The translations under genes and the position numbers were made by a program. The notes under the pieces are model-generated. The model made no database searches. It had not been told where the DNA came from and saw nothing but the letters and a program-made list of their open reading frames with translations. Source: Bin87 sp965220055 (GTDB lineage Bacteria > Chloroflexota > Dehalococcoidia > Lucifugimonadales > UBA3495). Taken from it: a stretch of DNA of 64,000 bases. The stretch is from assembly GCA_965220055.1 (NCBI GenBank), contig CBDCPE010000004.1, forward strand, positions 2,852,001-2,916,000, in the 5' to 3' direction. Each line of letters starts with the position of its first letter. Position 1 is the stretch's first letter. Of the stretch, positions 24,901 to 32,983 are shown piece by piece.

Positions 24901-25598
24901 CGATCGATCAGCTGGACGAGGAGATGATCAGCAGCACTGTGACGCTACTGGGCCACGTGGCCGCGGTCACCGAGCGCTACACTAAGGACAACCGGAAGTT
25001 CCTTCGGGTTGACCTAGCCATGGTGGGCGGCCAGGTTGAGGCGATGGTCTGGCCGGATTCGCTGGAAAAAACGGCCCATGTCTGGCAGACCGGCCGCGTG
25101 GCACGAGTGACCGGGCGGCTCCAGATCCGGGGCGACGATTTCTCCATCTCCTGCTATGACGCCCAGGAGTACCAGCTGCCGGATAACGCTCCAATGACCT
25201 CAGCGGGCGAGGCTGTAACGGCATCCGCCAGCAAGCCGGCGCCGGTGAGCCCCAGCGCCCCGGCGAGACCTACCCGGTCGAACGGCAACCGACCCGCAGC
25301 TTCGCAAGAGGCGCCCGCGTCATCCAATGGTCACCGGGATTCGGGCGTGCTGATCAGGATGGTTGAGACCGACCAACCGGATGAAGACCGGTACCGGCTG
25401 CGGCAGGCGATTCGGGTCATGCTCGAATACACTGGGGACGACAAGGTTTACCTGGAGCTCCACCTCAAGGAAGGGCGCACGGTACTGATGGAGATTCCCA
25501 CCGTGTCAACCGCGGTGTGCGACGAGTTGCAGCAGCGGGTACAGGATCTGCTGCTCCAAGACGAGACTTGTACGGAGTACCCGGCGAAAGCCGTGTAA
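21990..25598 (+). CDS. dnaE: DNA polymerase III subunit alpha
   Basis: 1202 residues, the replicative polymerase. The N-terminal PHP domain begins THLHTHTEYSMLDG with metal-binding histidines. The palm catalytic aspartates lie in PDIDMDF at about 392-398 and KMDFLGL at about 548. The finger/thumb and tandem helix-hairpin-helix regions follow (YCLGITDIDP, then GLNRRTLEGLAKAGAFDS near 870). The OB fold, TVTLLGHVAAVTERYTKDNR, is near 984, and a C-terminal tail follows. It starts with GTG at 21990, directly on the conserved PHP motif, with a weak ribosome-binding site. Confidence 0.97.
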   Translation: MFTHLHTHTEYSMLDGISRIPDLVNRTRELGMDAMSITDHGSLYGVVDFYSECKDAGIKPIIGCEFYVSHASRHNRTANERTANHLVLIAKDNTGYRNLLQLVTLSHLEGFHYRPRIDKELLERHRQGLICLSGCPSAEVPTLLADGNYQDAKHQVGWYRELFGENYFLELQRHEHIEQLPRINDGLVRLNRETGIPLLVTNDAHYVRQSDYPYQDVYICIQTGTNVMDEKRLRMEDSSYYIRSADEMAALFHDFPQAVDITCEVAQECDVSLGFGQMHLPRYPTPNDEDADAYLERICLEGFNQRYGHNNEAARARMEYELEVVRQTSFANYFLVVWDIISFVRKQQILFGVRGSAAASVVLYCLGITDIDPMRYNLVFERFLNFERKEMPDIDMDFQDDRRDEVLRYVIDRYGSDRVAQIITFGTLGPKAALRDVGRGLGMGYGDVDRIARMVPFKSRTIAEAMAANQEMADTYQSDAAIRDLVDNAQALEGIVHHVSTHAAGVLIADEPLTETVPLQRPARGDESSPVMMTQFSMDPVAKLGLLKMDFLGLTNLTILDRTIKLLDEERGIRIDLSRLTLDDEATYELLGTGNTTDLFQLESAGMQRYIKELKPSDLGDIAAMIALYRPGPMEHIDRFIRSKHGKEKVTYPHPSMQELLDETYGVIVYQDQVLHVLQNFAGYSLGEADTVRKAMGKKIPALMAEERQRFLSGAVQKGYSEELGAEIFNLIEPFAGYAFNKAHSVSYGLISYWTAYFKTHYPLEYMASVLNCRLDHGDRYVASINECTRMGIGIELPDVNQSGIHYTIDCSADRAQSGKLRIGLAAIKTVGEAAITPIVTERVAKGPYASITDFCRRVDVSGLNRRTLEGLAKAGAFDSFAPRATMIGNLDRIWALAQQETRNRNSGQFGMFGDEMDSGAGGTLLELDTSQPDYTPQEKANLEKEYLGVALSYNPLLALAAITPGDAYNSIDQLDEEMISSTVTLLGHVAAVTERYTKDNRKFLRVDLAMVGGQVEAMVWPDSLEKTAHVWQTGRVARVTGRLQIRGDDFSISCYDAQEYQLPDNAPMTSAGEAVTASASKPAPVSPSAPARPTRSNGNRPAASQEAPASSNGHRDSGVLIRMVETDQPDEDRYRLRQAIRVMLEYTGDDKVYLELHLKEGRTVLMEIPTVSTAVCDELQQRVQDLLLQDETCTEYPAKAV

Positions 25599-25635
25599 GG
25601 CTTGGGATCAGCACGCCCCCACGGCCGGTGAAGCC

Positions 25636-26160
25636 TCAGTCGGTTGCGGGAATCTGGAGGCCCAGTCCAGCAGCGATAAACCGCCGTGCGTTTTCTTGGT
25701 AGCGCGCCGTTGGGTTCTCCAGCCGTTGGCGGTGAATCGCAGGTAGTTCCCGGATCCGGCCAGGCACGCCGACCACCAGCGATTCACTGGGAATGGGTGT
25801 GCCGGTCACGATGGCACCGGCGCCGATGAGCACGTAGTCGCCGACCTTGCAGTCCTCCAGGCAAACCGCGTTGACCCCGATCATCACGTTGTTGCCGACG
25901 ATTCCGCCGTGTATCACCGCGCCGTGGGTCATCAACACGTTGTCTCCCAGCTCGAGGTGGTCATCGGTGTGCAGGACGCAGTTGTCCTGTATGGAACAAT
26001 TCTTGCCGATGACGATCTGACCGTAGTCGGCCCGTATCACCGCTCCCGGCCAGATGCTGGTCCCCTCGCCGATTATCACATCGCCGACGATATAGGCGGC
26101 CTCGCTTACGAACACGCTGGGATGGATTTGCGGCGTCTTGCCGTCAATGCTGCGAATCAA
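25636..26160 (-). CDS. Gamma-carbonic anhydrase family protein (left-handed beta-helix)
   Basis: 174 residues of hexapeptide-repeat beta-helix (repeats such as IVGDVI, IGEGTS, IVIGKN, VLIGAG), ending in a C-terminal helix. Three histidines at the metal site are visible: H64 (VLHTD), H79 and H84 (MTHGAVIHGG). The family (YrdA/PaaY-like) binds zinc or iron, and some members hydrate CO2. The TTG at 26160 is chosen because AGGAGG stands five bases upstream and the family begins with an I-x-x-x-G-K-x-P segment; the longer upstream frame is not conserved. Convergent with dnaE, 37 bases apart. Confidence 0.85.
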   Translation of the reverse strand: MIRSIDGKTPQIHPSVFVSEAAYIVGDVIIGEGTSIWPGAVIRADYGQIVIGKNCSIQDNCVLHTDDHLELGDNVLMTHGAVIHGGIVGNNVMIGVNAVCLEDCKVGDYVLIGAGAIVTGTPIPSESLVVGVPGRIRELPAIHRQRLENPTARYQENARRFIAAGLGLQIPATD

Positions 26161-26309
26161 GGAGCCCTCCTGGTGGTTAACGGTTCCGGCAATTATAGCC
26201 GGCGCGGCGGGCGTTATTGGTCCCTGCCGCACATTACGAAACGGAGTGCCGGGCACCAACAAAGTCGGTCCTGGTGCGTGCCGATCCTCTCAGTGCCGGG
26301 GGATTGCGT

Positions 26310-26339
26310 TTGACAATTCGGAGGTCCGCTGGCTAAAAT
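26310..26339 (+). promoter_or_regulatory. Promoter of tRNA-Asp
   Basis: A perfect TTGACA (26310-26315), an 18-base spacer and TAAAAT (26334-26339), about 30 bases before the tRNA. Confidence 0.7.
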
Positions 26340-26370
26340 TGATATCGTGTTTGCAAGTCGCAATGACCAC

Positions 26371-26446
26371 GGCCCGGTGGTGTAGCGGTTAACATACGGC
26401 CCTGTCAAGGCTGAGATCGTCGGTTCGAATCCGATCCGGGTCGCCA
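26371..26446 (+). tRNA. tRNA-Asp (anticodon GTC)
   Basis: 76 nt. GGCCCGG pairs with CCGGGTC (one G-T), the anticodon loop is CTGTCAA, the T-loop is TTCGAAT, and CCA is encoded. Confidence 0.96.
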
Positions 26447-26459
26447 CTGAAATTTCTGG

Positions 26460-26487
26460 AACGGCTCACCAGAGTGGGCCGTTTTTT
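26460..26487 (+). terminator. Rho-independent terminator after tRNA-Asp
   Basis: AACGGCTCAC and GTGGGCCGTT (with one mismatch) form the stem, followed by TTTT. The next 255 bases to tRNA-Arg hold nothing recognisable. Confidence 0.85.
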
Positions 26488-26742
26488 GTGTTGTTCCCGT
26501 CCTGGATAAGCAGTACCCGCGCAACCTGCGCGCACAAACTTCTGGCCTGATTCGCTGTGTGGAAGCGTCAGGGCGGCTCGTCACAAATCTATGAACAACT
26601 CACGGCGGTAATCGCGGCGCGGCGGAATCGCGGTGGAATCAGGGAGCAGCCCGGCGACTCGTTGCGGTTGGTTTCGACGTCCACCGCACCGCGAGGAACT
26701 CCGGAAATGACGTGCTCGCCACCCGTGTGATACGATTGGGGA

Positions 26743-26814
26743 GCCCCCGTAGCTCAGTGGATAGAGTGCTGGCCTCCGGAGCCAGAGACCGGAGTTCGAA
26801 TCTCCGCGGGGGTA
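26743..26814 (+). tRNA. tRNA-Arg (anticodon CCG)
   Basis: 72 nt without encoded CCA. GCCCCCG pairs with CGGGGGT, the D-arm is GCTC/GAGT, the anticodon loop is CTCCGGA and the T-loop is TTCGAAT. Confidence 0.95.
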
Positions 26815-26851
26815 CTTTGTCGGATCGCCGGGCCGAACGGGGTAAGTACGT

Positions 26852-26926
26852 CGGGGTGTGGCCTAGCGGCAAGGCGCCTGCTTTGGGAGCAGGAGATCGG
26901 CAGTTCGAATCTGCCCACCCCGACCA
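26852..26926 (+). tRNA. tRNA-Pro (anticodon TGG)
   Basis: 75 nt with encoded CCA. CGGGGTG pairs with CACCCCG, the anticodon loop is TTTGGGA, and the T-loop is TTCGAAT. It is 37 bases after tRNA-Arg and probably in the same transcript. Confidence 0.95.
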
Positions 26927-26971
26927 GGTTAAAGGCTGCGCCCACGCACCCGGTCCAAGCCTAACGGCAGG

Positions 26972-27637
26972 CTATACGGGCCAGTCCTCCAGTGCCCAGC
27001 CCATTTCCCAAAAGGCCTGCTCGTAGCGAGTGCAGGTGATGTACGCTTCTTTCATCGCCGCGATTTCCGCGGACCCAGCCGTGGCTGCGATACGGTCACA
27101 GATGGTGCGGCATTCCTCCGCAACCGACTGCTGCTCGACGGCGGCGTACATCTGGATCCACTGGGCGTAGCCAGCGTGGTCCGGCAGACCCTGGTCTGCC
27201 AATCGTTCGCCGACGCGCCAGTATCCCCAGATGCACGGCAGGACGGCAGCGACCAGCTCACCGAACGTCCCCTGGTGGGCGACCCGCAGCAGATAGCTGG
27301 TGTATGAATAGCACGTTGGAGCATGCGTGGTGGCGTCAAGTTCGGCCTCGGTGATACCGAACTGGGCACAGTACGACCGATGCAGGTCCATCTCGGTGTT
27401 CAGAATGTAGTCGACGGCGCGGGCAAACCAGGACATAGCCGGCAGGTCCGGGGCTTTGGCCGCGGCCAAGGCGAGACAACGGGCAAAATCGATAAGGTAG
27501 ACGTAATCCTGGGTGATGAAGTGTTTGAACCGGTCCAGCGGCAGCGTTCCGTCGCCGATGCCCTGTACGAATGGATGGAACGCCATAGCATCCCGTTGTT
27601 GCTGTGACTCTTGCTCAATCTCGTCGCAAAAAGACAT
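26972..27637 (-). CDS. tenA: TenA family protein (aminopyrimidine aminohydrolase / thiaminase II)
   Basis: 221 residues, all-helical TenA/heme-oxygenase-like fold. The N-terminal HPFVQGIGDGTLPLDRFKHF and FITQDYVYL blocks are typical. The catalytic cysteine is in LPCIWGYW near residue 136, and the C-terminal YEQAFWEMGW contains the conserved glutamate and aromatic residues. TenA enzymes salvage the aminomethyl-pyrimidine moiety of degraded thiamine. No other thiamine gene is adjacent and no THI box is seen. GGAGG precedes the ATG. Confidence 0.9.
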   Translation of the reverse strand: MSFCDEIEQESQQQRDAMAFHPFVQGIGDGTLPLDRFKHFITQDYVYLIDFARCLALAAAKAPDLPAMSWFARAVDYILNTEMDLHRSYCAQFGITEAELDATTHAPTCYSYTSYLLRVAHQGTFGELVAAVLPCIWGYWRVGERLADQGLPDHAGYAQWIQMYAAVEQQSVAEECRTICDRIAATAGSAEIAAMKEAYITCTRYEQAFWEMGWALEDWPV

Positions 27638-27748
27638 CAGGCGCCTCCAGGGTTGTGCGGGTGCTCGTTTCGGCCCATTCTAACGCACCGGGCGGGTCGT
27701 TCAGGCCGTGGGCTCGCGGGGTCAGTGCCGCCCGGCGCTCGGATAGTC

Positions 27749-27754
27749 TATAAT
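27749..27754 (+). promoter_or_regulatory. -10 element before rplI-dnaB-dnaD-dnaC
   Basis: A perfect TATAAT lies 93 bases upstream of rplI in the gap between divergent tenA and rplI. No good -35 is visible 16-18 bases before it. Confidence 0.45.
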
Positions 27755-27846
27755 GTTGTCCTTGAACCGGGACCCCGCGTATCGCGAACGGCAGCGTACA
27801 CACACGCATCGCCGCCCGCAACTGTGAAAATAGAGAGGCCCTCCCC

Positions 27847-28296
27847 ATGATGATGCTGTTCCTGCAAGACGTTCCCGACCAGGCAAGGGCCGGTGAGGTC
27901 AAACGCGTATCCCGTGGCTACGCGCGCAATTACCTGCTGCCCAAGGGTCTAGCAGAGTTCGCCACCGACGAAACGCTGAAGCGCCTGGAGAAGATCAAGT
28001 TTGAAGGCGACCACCAGCGGGCGCGGGAAACGCAGGTCGTGGAGGAGCTGGCCGAGGCGCTGGACAACATCACCGTGACCATCACGGGCAGGATCACCCC
28101 CACGGGCCGCTACTATGGGGCAATCAGCGGAGCCAGGATCGCCGACGCCATCGGCGAAGCGCTGGAGCGCGAAATGGACCGCCGCATTACCAACAACGTC
28201 GAACCGATCCGCGAACCGGGCGAGTATGAGGTCGTGCTGAACCTGTCCAGCGAAATTCGCGCGACCGTCAACGTCATCGCGGCAGTGGAAGAATAA
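27847..28296 (+). CDS. rplI: 50S ribosomal protein L9
   Basis: 149 residues, normal for L9. The N-terminal domain has the signature GEVKRVSRGYARNYLLPKGLA, binding 23S rRNA. It is linked by a long helix to the C-terminal domain with GRYYGAISGARIADAI. Three consecutive ATG codons open the frame, and any could be the start; the third would match the usual spacing before the LFLQDV strand. It leads the replication cluster dnaB-dnaD-dnaC, a common arrangement for rplI-dnaB. Confidence 0.93.
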   Translation: MMMLFLQDVPDQARAGEVKRVSRGYARNYLLPKGLAEFATDETLKRLEKIKFEGDHQRARETQVVEELAEALDNITVTITGRITPTGRYYGAISGARIADAIGEALEREMDRRITNNVEPIREPGEYEVVLNLSSEIRATVNVIAAVEE

Positions 28297-28359
28297 ACCT
28301 CCAATAACCGTCATGGCGTTGCGCCGCGCCGCGCCGATGGAACAGAGGACCCGTACGCC

Positions 28360-29745
28360 GTGGTTCCCGACCCGTACAGTGAACGGCAGTTGCCCCACGA
28401 CCCTGAGGCGGAAGCGGCAGTCCTGGGGGCTTTGCTCATTGATGGCGACGCCCTGCATCGCGTGACGCCGCTGATTAAGCCCGAGGACTTCCACCGGGCG
28501 CGTCACAACTTCTGCTTCGCCGCGATTCTTGCCGTATTCCTCCGCCAGGAAGCCATCGACCAGATCACGGTCGCCCGGGAGCTGCAGACCCAGGGGCGCC
28601 TCGAGCAGGTGGGAGGATTGCCTTATCTCGGGCAGTTGATAGCCAGCACGCCCACGTCGGTCAACGTGGAGCACTATGCCGCCATCGTCGCCGAGACGGC
28701 GGCCAAGCGGCGGATCATCGAGGCGGGCAACCAGATCGCCCAGCTGGGGTTCGACGAAAGCTCGGACATCGATGAGACGATGCGCCAGTCGGTGGAGGTC
28801 CTGTTCGGAGTACGTCCCGCGGCCGATGACCAGGGATTCATTCCGCTCAGTTCCGTGCTGGACGTGTACCTGCAGGGAGACATCGGCGACGTATCGCTGA
28901 CTGACGAACCGCCCCTTCAGAGCGGATACAGCGACTTCGACAGCCTACTGGGTGGGATGCAGCGTTCCGACCTGCTGATAGTCGGCGCGCGCCCCAGCCT
29001 GGGCAAGAGCAGCTTGGCCCTCAATATCTGCACCAATGCGGCAAAGGCCGGCCAAACCTGTGGCATCTTCAGCCTTGAAATGAGCCGCGAGCAGGTGGCG
29101 ATGCGCATGCTCGTAGCTGAATCGGGAGTCGACTCACATCGACTGCGTCTTGGCCTCCTATCAGAAAATGAGCAGAACGTGATCTCTGACGCCGTGGGTC
29201 TGCTCTCCGGTCTTGCCGTCTTCATCGACGATACCCCGTTCCAGACCACCATGGACATGCGGAGCAAGGCCCAACGGTTGCAGTTGGAACACGGGCTGGA
29301 CTTCCTGGTGGTGGACTACCTCCAATTGATTCAGGGCAGCGGCCGGCGCCAGGGTTACGGCGAGAACCGGGTGCAGGAGATCAGCGAGATATCGCGGTCC
29401 CTCAAGGGGATGGCCCGGGACCTGAACGTGCCGGTATTCACCTGCTCGCAGCTCAGCCGCGTGGTGGAAAACCGCCCGGGTCACCGCCCGCAACTATCGG
29501 ACCTCCGGGACAGCGGCAGCATCGAGCAGGACGCCGACGTGGTGACCTTCCTGTACCGGGAGGACCGCACTTTCACCGAGGAGGAATGGGAGCAGCACGC
29601 GCCCGGCAGACCGTACCCGCGCAACTTGGTGGAGCTAATCGTGGCCAAACACCGGCACGGGCCCACCGGCAGCTTCCACCTTTACTTCCGGGACAACCTG
29701 ATGCGATTCGACGAGTTGGCGCGTTACGAGGAGTCCGTCGCGTAG
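28360..29745 (+). CDS. dnaB: Replicative DNA helicase DnaB
   Basis: 461 residues. The N-terminal helical collar starts LPHDPEAEAAVLGALLIDG. The RecA-like domain has Walker A GARPSLGKSS at about 209-218, Walker B in FLVVDYLQLIQG and the DnaB-specific SQLSR and LRDSGSIEQDADVV segments. No intein is present. It starts with GTG at 28360; GAGGA lies ten bases upstream. It is followed without any gap by the dnaD-like gene. Confidence 0.96.
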   Translation: MVPDPYSERQLPHDPEAEAAVLGALLIDGDALHRVTPLIKPEDFHRARHNFCFAAILAVFLRQEAIDQITVARELQTQGRLEQVGGLPYLGQLIASTPTSVNVEHYAAIVAETAAKRRIIEAGNQIAQLGFDESSDIDETMRQSVEVLFGVRPAADDQGFIPLSSVLDVYLQGDIGDVSLTDEPPLQSGYSDFDSLLGGMQRSDLLIVGARPSLGKSSLALNICTNAAKAGQTCGIFSLEMSREQVAMRMLVAESGVDSHRLRLGLLSENEQNVISDAVGLLSGLAVFIDDTPFQTTMDMRSKAQRLQLEHGLDFLVVDYLQLIQGSGRRQGYGENRVQEISEISRSLKGMARDLNVPVFTCSQLSRVVENRPGHRPQLSDLRDSGSIEQDADVVTFLYREDRTFTEEEWEQHAPGRPYPRNLVELIVAKHRHGPTGSFHLYFRDNLMRFDELARYEESVA

Positions 29746-30561
29746 ATGGATGATGTCGCTGGCAGAGCGACGCTGCCGGCAGACGCGCGCCGGATACCGA
29801 TACCGGCGGCGGCACTTGGTCAATGGCTCGCTGACATCGACGACATCGTTGAGCTCAAGGTGACTTTGCGGGCGCTGGCCCTGCTGGCGGATGAACCCCG
29901 GCGCCGGTCGGTCCCGCCATCGATAGCGCTGGACGACCTTCTAGACGACCGGTCCTTGGCCCCGGGTTCGTCGGGCGGAACAGAGAATACCGTCCGAATA
30001 GGCCTGGCGGCCGCCGTCGGTCGCGGCACGTTGGAGGCGGTTCGGACCGCAGGAACGATACGCGTCCTGCTGAGAGACGAAGATTGCCTCAGGTATCTGC
30101 AAACCTCTAGCGTCATGGTGTTGACTCCCGCCGACCTGACAGACCAGGTGGGTGAAGAGGCGTTGGAAGCGCCTCCACAGCAGCCGCAAACCGGCGAGGC
30201 GCGTGCTAACATATTCGCGTTATACGAGCAGCATATCGGCCCGTACGGACACAGCGTCGCGGAGCAACTGAGGGCGGCGGAGGAAGAGTACCCGGCGGAA
30301 TGGATAACCGACGCCATAGCCCTAGCAGCGGAACGCAACGCCCGCAGTTGGAGCTATATCCATGCGGTGCTGCGCGGCTGGAAGCACGAGCAACAACCGG
30401 GCGCCGGGGCGAAGATAACTGACCGATCACGAGATAACAGCCATGAGCATGGAAAGCCTGGGAACGATACTGCGTCGGATAGCCGCACGGGATACTTGGA
30501 CAGCTATCGACGCCGATATGGCCGACTACCCTGGGAACCCGGAGAGACGGAACGCGACTGA
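29746..30561 (+). CDS. DnaD domain protein (replication initiation/helicase-loading accessory)
   Basis: 271 residues starting at the base after the dnaB stop. The N-terminal ~140 residues resemble the winged-helix DNA-binding half of DnaD-like proteins. The C-terminal DnaD domain is clear around residues 155-215: NIFALYEQHIGPYGHSVAEQ, then WITDAIALAAERNARSWSYI and HAVLRGW. The last ~50 residues end in YRRRYGRLPWE, resembling the tail of clostridial and dehalococcoidal homologues. DnaD helps load DnaB at origins and restart forks. The last 119 bases overlap the next gene in another frame. Confidence 0.85.
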   Translation: MDDVAGRATLPADARRIPIPAAALGQWLADIDDIVELKVTLRALALLADEPRRRSVPPSIALDDLLDDRSLAPGSSGGTENTVRIGLAAAVGRGTLEAVRTAGTIRVLLRDEDCLRYLQTSSVMVLTPADLTDQVGEEALEAPPQQPQTGEARANIFALYEQHIGPYGHSVAEQLRAAEEEYPAEWITDAIALAAERNARSWSYIHAVLRGWKHEQQPGAGAKITDRSRDNSHEHGKPGNDTASDSRTGYLDSYRRRYGRLPWEPGETERD

Positions 30562-31840
30562 GAATTGCGAGAGGTGCGGCGGCGCGGGATGGGTCACGCG
30601 GAGGGTCCACGTAACCAACCCGGATTTTGGCAAGGTGTTTCCCTGCCGGTGCCAGGAACAGGACGACGATCGGCGGCAAAAGATTGAGGCCCTGGAGCGA
30701 TATAGCAACCTGGGTTCCCTGCGCCAGGCCACGTTTGAGAACGCCAATCCGGACGGCCTGAGCCAGGAGACCGCGGCGCGGCAGGCTTTCCGCGATGGCC
30801 TGACCGCCGCCGTCGACTATGCCGAGAACCCCGAAGGGTGGCTCACCCTGGTCGGCCCCAGCGGAAGCGGCAAGACCTACCTGGCCGCCGCCATCGCCAA
30901 CCGCCGTATCGAGCTGGGCAGTCCGGCTCTGTTCATCACCGCAGCAGACCTCATCGATTACCTGCGCAGTGGTTTCGACGACGACGCCGACCAGCCTTTC
31001 GTTGACCTGTTTGAGCAGGTTCGGAACGCACCGCTCCTGGCGCTGGACGATCTGCCCACCCGGCCGTCAACTCCCTGGACGCAAGAGCGGCTCTTCCAGC
31101 TCCTGGCTTCGCGGCACGCGGCACGCCTGCCGACGGTCGTCACCCTCCGTGGCGACCCCAACCGGTTGGACGATTTCCTTCGTACACGGGTGGAATCGCC
31201 GGACGGGTTCGGGCGTCTCTACCGACTGGGCAGGGTCAGTGGTTCGACGGCGCGATCGATTGGCTCGATCCCGTCCAACATGCGGGCGCGGATGACATTC
31301 GCGGCTTTCGACCCGTCCGGCAACGGACGCTTGACCGACTACCAACAACGCAGCCTGCGAGCCGCCAAGTCCTACGTGCAGCGCTGGGCCAACAGCCCCG
31401 ACGGGTGGCTGAGCCTGCATGGGCCCTACGGCGTGGGCAAGACTCACCTGGCGGTGGCGGCGGCCGGCGAGCGGGAGGACCGGGGCGACGAGGTCTTCTT
31501 TGCCACAGTGGCGGACCTCCTCGATTACCTGCGGGCCACCTTCGCACCCGACAGCGCGGTCAACCACGACGACCTCCTCGACCGGATTCGCAACGCCGAC
31601 GTCCTGGTGCTCGACGATATGGGAGCCGAGCGCAGCACGCCCTTCGCGGAGGACAAGCTGTTCCAGATCGTCGGATACCGGTACGAGGAACGCCTGCCCA
31701 CCATCATCACCACGTCGCAGCAGATCGAGGCCATCGCATCAGCTCGCCCGCGCATCGCGTCGCGCCTGCAGGATCCCCTAGTAGTCACTGAAATGCCAGT
31801 GGAGGCCCCGGACTTCCGGCGTGGTGGCCTCCAGCATTGA
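30443..31840 (+). CDS. DnaC/IstB-like helicase loader with two tandem AAA+ domains
   Basis: 465 residues. A zinc-like knuckle (C42, C45, C68, C70; CERCGG and CRC) precedes the first AAA+ module, with Walker A GPSGSGKT at about 139-146 and Walker B LLALDDL. A second complete module follows, with GPYGVGKT at about 328-335 and VLVLDDMGAE. Usual DnaC/DnaI proteins have one AAA+ module and ~250-330 residues, so this is an internal duplication. The two halves share blocks such as F.TAADLIDYLR and FFATVADLLDYLR. Walker B of the first half is LDDL without the DDxG seen in the second, suggesting specialisation. It probably loads DnaB with the DnaD-like protein encoded upstream. Confidence 0.88.
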   Translation: MSMESLGTILRRIAARDTWTAIDADMADYPGNPERRNATENCERCGGAGWVTRRVHVTNPDFGKVFPCRCQEQDDDRRQKIEALERYSNLGSLRQATFENANPDGLSQETAARQAFRDGLTAAVDYAENPEGWLTLVGPSGSGKTYLAAAIANRRIELGSPALFITAADLIDYLRSGFDDDADQPFVDLFEQVRNAPLLALDDLPTRPSTPWTQERLFQLLASRHAARLPTVVTLRGDPNRLDDFLRTRVESPDGFGRLYRLGRVSGSTARSIGSIPSNMRARMTFAAFDPSGNGRLTDYQQRSLRAAKSYVQRWANSPDGWLSLHGPYGVGKTHLAVAAAGEREDRGDEVFFATVADLLDYLRATFAPDSAVNHDDLLDRIRNADVLVLDDMGAERSTPFAEDKLFQIVGYRYEERLPTIITTSQQIEAIASARPRIASRLQDPLVVTEMPVEAPDFRRGGLQH

Positions 31841-31925
31841 GCAGACCGGCGGTCATTCGTCCGAACCGACGAATGATGGCATAATCCCCTCCCGCCCAAC
31901 ACCGAACGCTGCGAGTATTTGTTTC

Positions 31926-32927
31926 ATGACCACCCACAGTTTCGCCGACTGGAACGACGCCCAGGAGTACTACTTCTCCAACGGTCTCACCGACGGACTG
32001 CCCGTCGTTCCGCCCACGCCGGACAGGGTGCAGGCCATGCTGGACTACGCCGGCGTCGACGCCGACCACGATCTGGGAACGGAGATCATTCGCCAGAAGC
32101 GGTTCACGGCCGGCAAAGCAGCGGTGAACGCCGTAATGGCCGGCTGCCTGCCGGAACATTTCCCGGTGGTAATGGCGTCGCTTTCGGCAATTGCGGAGCG
32201 CAGCTTCAACCTGCACGCCAGCAGCACGTCGACCAACGGCGCCACCGTGCTCACGGTGGTCAGTGGGCCGTACGCCGACGCCATCGGGATGAACGCCGGC
32301 GTGGAAATGATGGGCAACGGCAGCCGCGCCAACGCCGCAATCGGGCGGGCGGTCAACCTGTTCAAGTCGAACTTCTACGGCTCGGTTCCAGTGGTGATGG
32401 ACAACAGCACCTTCGGTCACCCGGGCAAGATCACCTTCAGCTTCCCTGAGAACCTCGCCATCAGCCCCTGGCCATCGCTGGCGTCGGAATTGGGCTACGG
32501 CGATGGGGCGACCATCGTGAAAGCGTTCGCGACCCTGGCGCCCCTACAGGTGACCCTGCACGGCGACCGGGATCCGGCCGACTTCCTGACCACCGTGGCG
32601 CACGCCATGCTGGCCTTCGGTCCCGGCATGCCGGAAGTCATTTGCGTCATCAGCCCGGAGGCCATGCAGCACATCGCGGCATCCGGCTGGACGCGGCAGC
32701 AGGTGGGCAATTTCCTGCACGACAAGGCGCGTTTACCGGTTTCCGAGTGGATGCGCTGGAAGCGCATGGGACATGAGCTCGACCACGACCGCATGGCGCC
32801 GGTGGTGCCCGAAGCCGACCGGATCACCGTGCTGCCCGGGGGCGGCATGGCCGGCGCGTTCATCAGCCTGATCAGCACGTGGGGCTCCAGCCGCTCCGTC
32901 ACCCGCCAGGTAGCCGTACCCAACTGA
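31926..32927 (+). CDS. UGSC-associated conserved protein, copy 2
   Basis: 333-residue paralogue of the protein at 20584. Shared blocks are YYFSNGLTDGLPVVPPT (15-31), KAAVNAVMAGCLPEHFPVV with the single conserved cysteine C74, SFNL, and SRANAAIGRAVNLF near 140-155. A glycine-rich tail (LPGGGMAGAFISLISTWGSS) resembles the end of copy 1 (VAGGDGRHSAWLAGWG). No membrane segment or signal peptide is seen. The function is unknown. It is followed 56 bases later by the second UGSC selenoprotein gene, the reverse order of locus 1. A CATAAT element about 45 bases upstream of the ATG may be its promoter. Confidence 0.8.
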   Translation: MTTHSFADWNDAQEYYFSNGLTDGLPVVPPTPDRVQAMLDYAGVDADHDLGTEIIRQKRFTAGKAAVNAVMAGCLPEHFPVVMASLSAIAERSFNLHASSTSTNGATVLTVVSGPYADAIGMNAGVEMMGNGSRANAAIGRAVNLFKSNFYGSVPVVMDNSTFGHPGKITFSFPENLAISPWPSLASELGYGDGATIVKAFATLAPLQVTLHGDRDPADFLTTVAHAMLAFGPGMPEVICVISPEAMQHIAASGWTRQQVGNFLHDKARLPVSEWMRWKRMGHELDHDRMAPVVPEADRITVLPGGGMAGAFISLISTWGSSRSVTRQVAVPN

Positions 32928-32983
32928 CCGAAACCTGATCTCGCGCAATCGACCGCGCTCCCATTGGACGAGGAGGTCAATTC

